Positions 59,309 through 64,000 of a DNA stretch of 64,000 bases are shown piece by piece (the stretch's first letter is position 1; every line of letters begins with the position of its first letter). A program made the translations under genes and the position numbers. This DNA is from Nitrospira sp. ST-bin5 (lineage in GTDB: Bacteria > Nitrospirota > Nitrospiria > Nitrospirales > Nitrospiraceae), in the NCBI GenBank assembly GCA_002083555.1, contig MSXN01000005.1, positions 200,114 to 264,113 on the forward strand. Direction: 5' to 3'. The notes under the pieces were generated by a model. It did not search any database. It saw only the letters and a list, made by a program, of their open reading frames with translations, and had not been told where the DNA came from.

Positions 59309-59351
59309 ATCCTAGAGCAATACCTCATGGCAATCTGTGAGGCGGCTTACA
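59309..59351 (-). promoter_or_regulatory. Crp-type class II promoter toward thioredoxin operon
   Basis: TGTGAG-GCGG-CTTACA (59336-59351) with TAGGAT on the minus strand (59309-59314), centres 32 bases apart. The predicted start falls at about 59302, directly at the ATG, so the transcript would be leaderless or nearly so. Confidence 0.65.
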
Positions 59352-59589
59352 GTTCAGAGAGGAACGTGGAGTGAGGAGGATCCATCCTCCCAAATCCAAG
59401 ACCAACGATGATATGAATAACTAGTAGGCACTCCTTTAGAAACCATGGATTGCGACTATATCCTCTTATCGCCCGCGCTGTGGGCGACGGTGCAACAGAC
59501 TGGGGTCGAGCGGCATTGGGTCTGGGGGCGGCAAGAACGGCGATCTATGGGACTGACCCCGGTTGTCAATAGTGGAATCGGTTGCAGCC

Positions 59590-60222
59590 TCACGCCGCCA
59601 GCTGTTGATGGGCCTGCTGTTGGGCAAACGCCAGGGGGGAGAGGTTCCCGAGCTGGGAATGCCGCCGCTGGCGGTTATAGAAGAGCTCGATGTACGCCGA
59701 GATTTCTCGCTAGGTCTGATCCCGCGTGCCATAGCGCCTGCCGCACCAACTCCGTCGTCATCTGCGCGCTCATCGCATAGCCGACCACCTCACAGGTATA
59801 AAGGTCTTTGATCCCCGCCAGATACAACCACCCATCCGCCGTGGGCACGTAGGTGATGTCCGTGACCCAGATCTTGTTCGGTCGTGTGGCGACAAATGTT
59901 TGAACCGCGATATTCTCGGCTATCGGCAAGGCTGGCTGCGTCTTCGCAAAGTACGCGGTGGTTTTCTTAGGATGTCACGCTCCATCCGCGCCTCTGCGAT
60001 GTCGCGCTTCAGCTGAGACACCTCGGCCTCTAGTTCCGTGACCGGTCGCCGGGTCTTGTTCAGCCCTGCAAGTTGCCCCTGTCGCGCCCGAAACACCCAG
60101 TTTGCGAGGGTCTTCGCTGACATGGCCAGGCGTCGGGCCACCTTCGGAATGGTCAACGCCTGCTCTGGCACCAGCCGCACGGCTTGCTCCCGCATGCTGT
60201 CGCGGTACCCGTTCCATCTCAC
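59590..60222 (-). mobile_element. IS3-family insertion sequence remnant, internally deleted
   Basis: The orfA-type part (from 60222: MREQAVRLVPEQALTIPKVA, VARRLAMSAKTLANWVF, QLKRDIAEARMERDIL) and pieces of the orfB-type integrase (NKIWVTDITYVPTADGWLY, YAMSAQMTTELVRQALWHA; end of orfB reading EISAYIELFYNRQRRHSQLG up to its stop at 59590) are recognisable. Between AYFAK and PIAEN and between WHAGSD and EISAY the middle of orfB is missing, together with the second aspartate and the glutamate of the DDE triad. Two frameshifts accompany this, so it cannot transpose. I could not fix the terminal inverted repeats. Confidence 0.85.
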
Positions 60223-60396
60223 ACCTCTAGGCCTCAGATCATAGGTTGAAAGCGTCCACTTTTCGATCCTAGCTCATGCCTATCCTCTGAACCCCGTCGA
60301 CCGCTATCGCTCCACCACACCCCCTGTCTTCACTATCCTGCGAGGGCTGTCTCTTTTCGACTCCTCCGAATGCACTGTTTTGGTATGATTTCCCTC

Positions 60397-60627
60397 ATGA
60401 GCAAATTTACCAGAGGAATAGAGTCTCCCTCTCGGATCCACGTGGTTCTTGAACCACGAGCTAGCCACACATTCCAGGAGATTCTCGCGGTACTGGAGCA
60501 AGTTGGCGCGACAGCGATTGATCAGATCAGTGCCGAGTTCATCTCAGCTGAGATCACTCCAGGCTCAGTGCCCTCCCTGGAAGCCATTGCGTTCGTGGAG
60601 ACAAAGAAGCCCCACGGGTTGCCGTAA
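60397..60627 (+). CDS. small hypothetical protein, possibly propeptide-inhibitor-like
   Basis: A 76-residue frame from ATG 60397. The pattern SRIHVVLEPRASHTFQEILAVLEQVGATAIDQISAEFISAEI suggests an alpha/beta ferredoxin-like module like subtilisin propeptides (I9 inhibitor fold). There is no strong ribosome binding site. It lies between the IS remnant and two opposite-strand genes. Confidence 0.4.
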   Translation: MSKFTRGIESPSRIHVVLEPRASHTFQEILAVLEQVGATAIDQISAEFISAEITPGSVPSLEAIAFVETKKPHGLP

Positions 60628-60640
60628 CGCACTCGCCTAC

Positions 60641-60862
60641 TCAATAATCAAAGCGGAGTTGCCCCCGAGCCACGTCTACAGAGTCTTGGCGGCGCTTCAA
60701 GAGCCCCCGGACTTCCTGACGCATCTTCGCTTGTTTCTCGGGCGAAAGCGGCTCAGAGGAAAGACGAACATGAATAATGGCCGGAGTAATGCTGATGGGG
60801 CTATCGACTTGTCCACTCATCTGAACGAGCGTTCCTGCCTGTGGGATGAAAATCTCTGTCAC
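60641..60862 (-). CDS. small hypothetical protein
   Basis: A 73-residue frame beginning at GTG 60862. The sequence is charged and helical in the middle (SEPLSPEKQAKMRQEVRGLLKRRQDSVD). No family recognised and no clear ribosome binding site except GGTGACAG around the start. It is in the same direction as the DUF2384-like gene upstream, after a 75-base gap. Confidence 0.35.
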   Translation of the reverse strand: MTEIFIPQAGTLVQMSGQVDSPISITPAIIHVRLSSEPLSPEKQAKMRQEVRGLLKRRQDSVDVARGQLRFDY

Positions 60863-60937
60863 CTGGCTCAGTGGGATTCAGCGACCGACTTGAGATGTTC
60901 CTAATGACTGTACTTCAGAGGCTACAAACACCCAGCC

Positions 60938-61477
60938 TCAATCTGTCGCTTTTCTGATCGTGGCCACGAAGCGCGCCTTGCGGCCCGTAAAACTTTTCAT
61001 CTTCTTGAGTGATGTCTCTACGGGAAGTGGAGATCGCTTGACCTTCTTCAGCATCCTCTCCACGCGAGTGTTTCCGGCCGTGGTTCCAAGAATGGATAGT
61101 GGAGTTTTGTTCTTGAGCGCACGATGTTTACGAGTAAGCCATGCGGTCGCGGCATCTTCGCTCCCCAATACTTCACTAACCCATTGCTGTATATCAAAGG
61201 CATCCTGTGTCGCTTGCGGGTTGATCCTCGTTTTTGTGGCTTTGTCACGCGGGGCTCTGGCGCTTTTCGGCGGCTGAAGGGGCTCACTGTCCGCGTACAT
61301 GGGCGGCAACCCTGTTGTTAGAAAGAACACCTCATCGACGAACATCTGCTGTGTGCGTGGCGGCAGTTTTGGCAAGGTGATTTCGAGCCAATCTTTCATG
61401 GCCTTGTCAGTGAGTTTCTTAATGCCACTAAACTTTTGAATTGCTTGACGATACCCCTGCATCATACCCAGCGACAT
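60938..61477 (-). CDS. DUF2384/MbcA-ParS-Xre antitoxin-like protein
   Basis: A 179-residue protein. The C-terminal half has the DUF2384 toxin-binding pattern WVSEVLGSEDAATAWLTRKHRALKNKTPLSILGTTAGNTRVERML, as in Xre/MbcA/ParS antitoxins that neutralise RES toxins. The N-terminal half lacks an obvious HTH and is rich in lysine. No RES-domain toxin gene (about 150-230 residues) is adjacent, so it looks like an orphan antitoxin. Confidence 0.75.
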   Translation of the reverse strand: MSLGMMQGYRQAIQKFSGIKKLTDKAMKDWLEITLPKLPPRTQQMFVDEVFFLTTGLPPMYADSEPLQPPKSARAPRDKATKTRINPQATQDAFDIQQWVSEVLGSEDAATAWLTRKHRALKNKTPLSILGTTAGNTRVERMLKKVKRSPLPVETSLKKMKSFTGRKARFVATIRKATD

Positions 61478-61771
61478 TGAGGAGATCCCTTCTTAAAAAG
61501 CGACAGGGCAGTCTAGGAACAGTGAGGTGTCTAATCCATTCTTACCTGAACATATATGAAAGATTAGCACCGTCACTGGATAGATTCGAGGCCATTTATT
61601 GGGGATCTGAGAGCTTGCAGGCAGTGCCAAGAATTTTTAGAGGAAATTCAGGCAGAGCCAATAAATCTTGGATTGCAGTGCCAAAAGTGATATCAGTGAC
61701 ATGGTATAAGTAGTTGTTAATCAAGGGTGTGAGGTGGCAAGTTTATTTGGAGCCGACACAAGGAGGCCGTA

Positions 61772-62125
61772 ATGCAGATGTCAGGACGTATCGGAATGAT
61801 GGGATTAGGCATCGCGCTGGTGGGTGCACTCACTGGAATGCCGGTCTTTGCGGCAGATGCCCCAATCGAGGATGGGTCGAAGATCGTGATCTCGTCTCCG
61901 AAGGATGGAGACAAGGTCGGCGATACTTTTGAGCTGAAGTATGAATTGACCAAGGGATCCGAGGCGGCCCACGCCCACGTGTACTTGGATAATCAATATC
62001 AGAAGGGCTTTCCCGGAACGTTCAAGGGTGTGAGTAAAGGGAAACACCAGATCACCGTGACGGGCGCCAACAAGGACCACAAACTCGTCTCAGCCACACA
62101 GACCATCACTGTCGACGTGCAGTAA
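61772..62125 (+). CDS. exported DUF4399-like protein
   Basis: A 117-residue protein with a signal peptide (IGMMGLGIALVGALTGMPVFA) and a beta-sandwich-like mature part: IVISSPKDGDKVGDTFELKYELTKGSEAAHAHVYLDN, HQITVTGANKDHKLVSATQTITVDV. The HAHVYLD pattern recalls DUF4399/DUF6130-type periplasmic domains. AAGGAGG precedes the ATG at 61772. Function unknown. A hairpin follows. Confidence 0.7.
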   Translation: MQMSGRIGMMGLGIALVGALTGMPVFAADAPIEDGSKIVISSPKDGDKVGDTFELKYELTKGSEAAHAHVYLDNQYQKGFPGTFKGVSKGKHQITVTGANKDHKLVSATQTITVDVQ

Positions 62126-62152
62126 CACAAGAACCGGTCAAACTCACGGCTG

Positions 62153-62180
62153 CCAGGGCCTCTTATCAAAGAGGCCCTGG
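62153..62180. terminator. hairpin after the DUF4399-like gene, possible terminator
   Basis: A perfect 12-base stem CCAGGGCCTCTT and its complement around an ATCA loop, 27 bases after the gene stop. No T tract follows, so termination would be weak or Rho-assisted. Confidence 0.6.
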
Positions 62181-62285
62181 TGTGCCCTTCCTGCTATTTC
62201 TGTCCCTTCTCCCGGTTGACTCTTCTCTCGCTAGAACGTAGCTTCTCTCCATTTCAGCCGTATACAGCTGGTTCGAGGACAGAGA

Positions 62286-62837
62286 GTGAATATGGATTGG
62301 CTTTGGTTGATCGCTTTTCTTGCGCTGCTCATTGCCGGTGGGGCTGCGTACTATGTGTGGCAGGTAGTCTCGGCGCACACTCGGGACGACTTCCGCGCGC
62401 AGCAGCCCATGCTCCGGGTCACCAATATGTCTGCGATGACCGCAGGGAATATACTCACCCTCATTCCGCAGCTCGAAAATGTCGGGCGTGGAGTGGCCTA
62501 CGATTGCGTCTTGCATCTCGGCGGGTGGGAGGGCAGCTTTTCGGTGAAGAAGGTCTATCCACAGGGCCCGCGCTATCAGAAGCACGCGGCCTCGCTCGTG
62601 TTGGGGCCGGATACTCCGCTACGGGTGAAGCTGCAGAGCCATGGCTATCTCCGATTGAGCTATCGGGATCGGTGGGGGCTCAAGTACGATTGTTGGTACC
62701 CGGTCACTCAATTTCCCAGCACGACACCGCCGCTCTACAATGTGCAGATCGATTTGGAGCATCCGGACGTTAACGAGCCGACTCCCTCGTTCTGGGAGAT
62801 GCGGGCACTGCTCCGAAAGAGTACGCCGTCGGAGTGA
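62286..62837 (+). CDS. membrane-anchored hypothetical protein
   Basis: A 183-residue protein with an N-terminal helix (LIAFLALLIAGGAAYYVWQVV) and a beta-rich outer domain containing LTLIPQLENVGRGVAYDCVLHL and YLRLSYRDRWGLKYDCWYPV. GTG 62286 and ATG 62292 are both possible starts. Unknown family; the domain could be an immunoglobulin-like or carbohydrate-binding fold. Confidence 0.65.
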   Translation: MNMDWLWLIAFLALLIAGGAAYYVWQVVSAHTRDDFRAQQPMLRVTNMSAMTAGNILTLIPQLENVGRGVAYDCVLHLGGWEGSFSVKKVYPQGPRYQKHAASLVLGPDTPLRVKLQSHGYLRLSYRDRWGLKYDCWYPVTQFPSTTPPLYNVQIDLEHPDVNEPTPSFWEMRALLRKSTPSE

Positions 62838-62905
62838 TATGCTGTCGATGACGACCCACGCGTTGGGTATTTCCTTCCTGTGTGCTATTCAAACGGGAGT
62901 CGGCC

Positions 62906-63457
62906 ATGAAAACGCTTCCCCTGCCAGTCGTGATTGCCATGTGTGTGGTCTTGTCGGCCTGTGCTGGTCCGGGATCGAGGAAGCCGCTTCCGACGGCGTC
63001 GTCCGTTGATCTCACCCGTTATGCAGGAACATGGTACGAGATTGCGCGGCTGCCGATGTGGTTTCAACGGCATTGCGTCGATTCTAAAGCGATCTACACG
63101 AGTCGCTCTGACGGTGCGGTCGGGGTTCACAACGAATGTGTGACTGAGAGCGGCGGGCTCGACCAGATCGACGGTGTGGCGACGGTGGTCGACCCGAAGA
63201 CCAACGCGCGGTTGACGGTGGTCTTTGACAACTTCTTCGCGCGATTGTTCGGCTCATCACGCGAGGGAAACTATTGGGTTCTCGATCTCGATCCCGATTA
63301 TCGCACCTCGGTGGTTGGTACGCCGGATCGCCGCTTTCTCTGGATCCTCTCGCGTACGCCCCAGCTGGACGATGCGACCTACCGACGACTGGTCGAACGG
63401 GCCAGGCAGCTTGGCTTTCCCGTATCAAATCTGATTCTCGCCAAGCGCCCACTGTGA
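62906..63457 (+). CDS. blc: bacterial lipocalin Blc, lipoprotein
   Basis: A 183-residue lipoprotein with lipobox VLSACAGPG and the lipocalin motifs TRYAGTWYEIARLPMWFQ (GxW), VTVVDPKTNARLTVVF and NYWVLDLDPDYRTSVVGTPDRRFLWILSRTPQL. Bacterial lipocalins bind lysophospholipids or fatty acids at the outer membrane and are induced by stress. GGGAG precedes ATG 62906. Confidence 0.92.
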   Translation: MKTLPLPVVIAMCVVLSACAGPGSRKPLPTASSVDLTRYAGTWYEIARLPMWFQRHCVDSKAIYTSRSDGAVGVHNECVTESGGLDQIDGVATVVDPKTNARLTVVFDNFFARLFGSSREGNYWVLDLDPDYRTSVVGTPDRRFLWILSRTPQLDDATYRRLVERARQLGFPVSNLILAKRPL

Positions 63458-63655
63458 GCCGGTTTGTGCCTGCTTGACTCCGTCTTTTCGGGGAGCGATG
63501 CTGAAGGTGTCCCGGAGGTGTCGTATGAGACCGGGGTAGCCTTCTCACCGCTGTTCACGTATCCGTTCTTCTTGTCCGCTTCCATGCGCCCTGCCGGTTT
63601 CATACGCCTCGAGGGCGTTCTTGTATCTCCCACCCACTATGAAGGAGGTTGCACC

Positions 63656-64000
63656 ATGAAAACCTCACGAATTGTTGTGGCCGCATCCGCGGTCCTGCTG
63701 TTGGCCATCTCGTCGGCTTTCGCCAATCCCGATATGCTGCCGAAGCATCCCGGCTATCCGATGGGTAACGCGATAGATCCAGTCAAAGGACAGTCTCTCG
63801 CGAACGACCCCGGTCAGACGAATGCGACGGGGGTAGGGTCGCTTGCGAACGCCGCTGTGTTCGATGACAGCCACTCCAAGCAGAGCCTATCGATCAATCA
63901 CGATAATCAGCGGATTTTGGAGAAGCCCGGCGCCGGGGTGCTGCCCAGAGTACAGGGGCCCAACATCACGATTGAACCGCCGGTGAAAGAGGCGACGAAA
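63656..64000 (+). CDS. exported hypothetical protein, 3' end outside window
   Basis: The frame starts at ATG 63656 after AAGGAGG and runs to the end of the window, with at least 115 residues. It begins with a signal peptide (IVVAASAVLLLAISSAFA) followed by a soluble, low-complexity region (PDMLPKHPGYPMGNAID, QSLANDPGQTNATGVGSLANA). No known domain is visible; the C-terminal part may lie beyond. Confidence 0.7.
   Translation, partial: MKTSRIVVAASAVLLLAISSAFANPDMLPKHPGYPMGNAIDPVKGQSLANDPGQTNATGVGSLANAAVFDDSHSKQSLSINHDNQRILEKPGAGVLPRVQGPNITIEPPVKEATK

Noticed and set aside
59445..59780. 111-residue open frame next to the IS remnant
   Set aside because: It spans the antisense side of orfB and has no ribosome binding site.
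1..64000. CRISPR arrays, tRNA and rRNA genes
   Set aside because: No spaced direct repeats and no cloverleaf or rRNA-like sequences were recognised by eye on either strand; a covariance-model search would be needed to be certain.

Overview
The window looks like a bacterial chromosome segment from the phylum Nitrospirota, most probably a Nitrospira species. This is inferred from gene content (a zapB-zapA-rny-ymdB-xseA-xseB-tlyA series, a paired M16 peptidase operon, an arsM-arsS pair, bufferin genes, DUF3179 and TVP38 genes). No rRNA, tRNA or nxr gene is present to prove it. Genes are dense, Shine-Dalgarno sites are mostly of the GGAGG type, and GTG and TTG starts are frequent.

The left half (1-28.9 kb) is housekeeping. 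In order it holds the 5' part of an ABC exporter, a 31-residue ribosomal-type peptide, a lipoprotein with nadB, a lytic transglycosylase, pabC/pabB-like genes, an incomplete ATP synthase operon (atpI-B-E-F only), larE, a catalytic/non-catalytic M16 peptidase pair, rlmN, a TPR-containing soluble lytic transglycosylase, zapB/zapA, rny, ymdB, xseA/xseB, tlyA, a sugar-nucleotide epimerase, a rhodanese, cutA, an M23 peptidase, fhs and hflK/hflC.

The right half (29-64 kb) is an accessory block devoted to redox, sulfur, arsenic and metal handling. It carries arsS and arsM, a mercury-type MerR followed by an AhpD-like gene and a DsrE-like gene, two paralogous DsrE plus four-helix membrane protein sets, and a run of small-molecule enzymes (isochorismatase-like hydrolase, PPOX protein, alpha/beta hydrolase, SDR). 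It continues with a bufferin metallophore operon (bufA, bufB, bufC, DoxX) followed by TlpA and an old yellow enzyme, a SoxC-like sulfite dehydrogenase with a cytochrome c, two TVP38 operons, outer-membrane proteins, and a thioredoxin-like/AhpD-like/DUF3179 operon. An IS3-family remnant, an orphan DUF2384 antitoxin-like gene, a lipocalin and several hypothetical genes close the window.

The main discovery is regulatory. Eight promoters scattered over 31.4-59.4 kb carry a palindrome of the form TGTRAG-N4-CTYACA, and each has a -10-like hexamer centred 32 or 33 bp from the palindrome centre (32 bp in all eight by my count). That is the geometry of a class II Crp/Fnr activator site at -41.5. One of the eight, the most perfect, precedes a Crp-family gene at 52121. 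I infer that this regulator controls the arsenic, DsrE, bufferin, TVP38 and thioredoxin operons and itself as one regulon. A second regulatory oddity lies at 34.5 kb, where a truncated tautomerase gene abuts a truncated GAF-domain regulator gene, with a sigma-54-like promoter beyond it.
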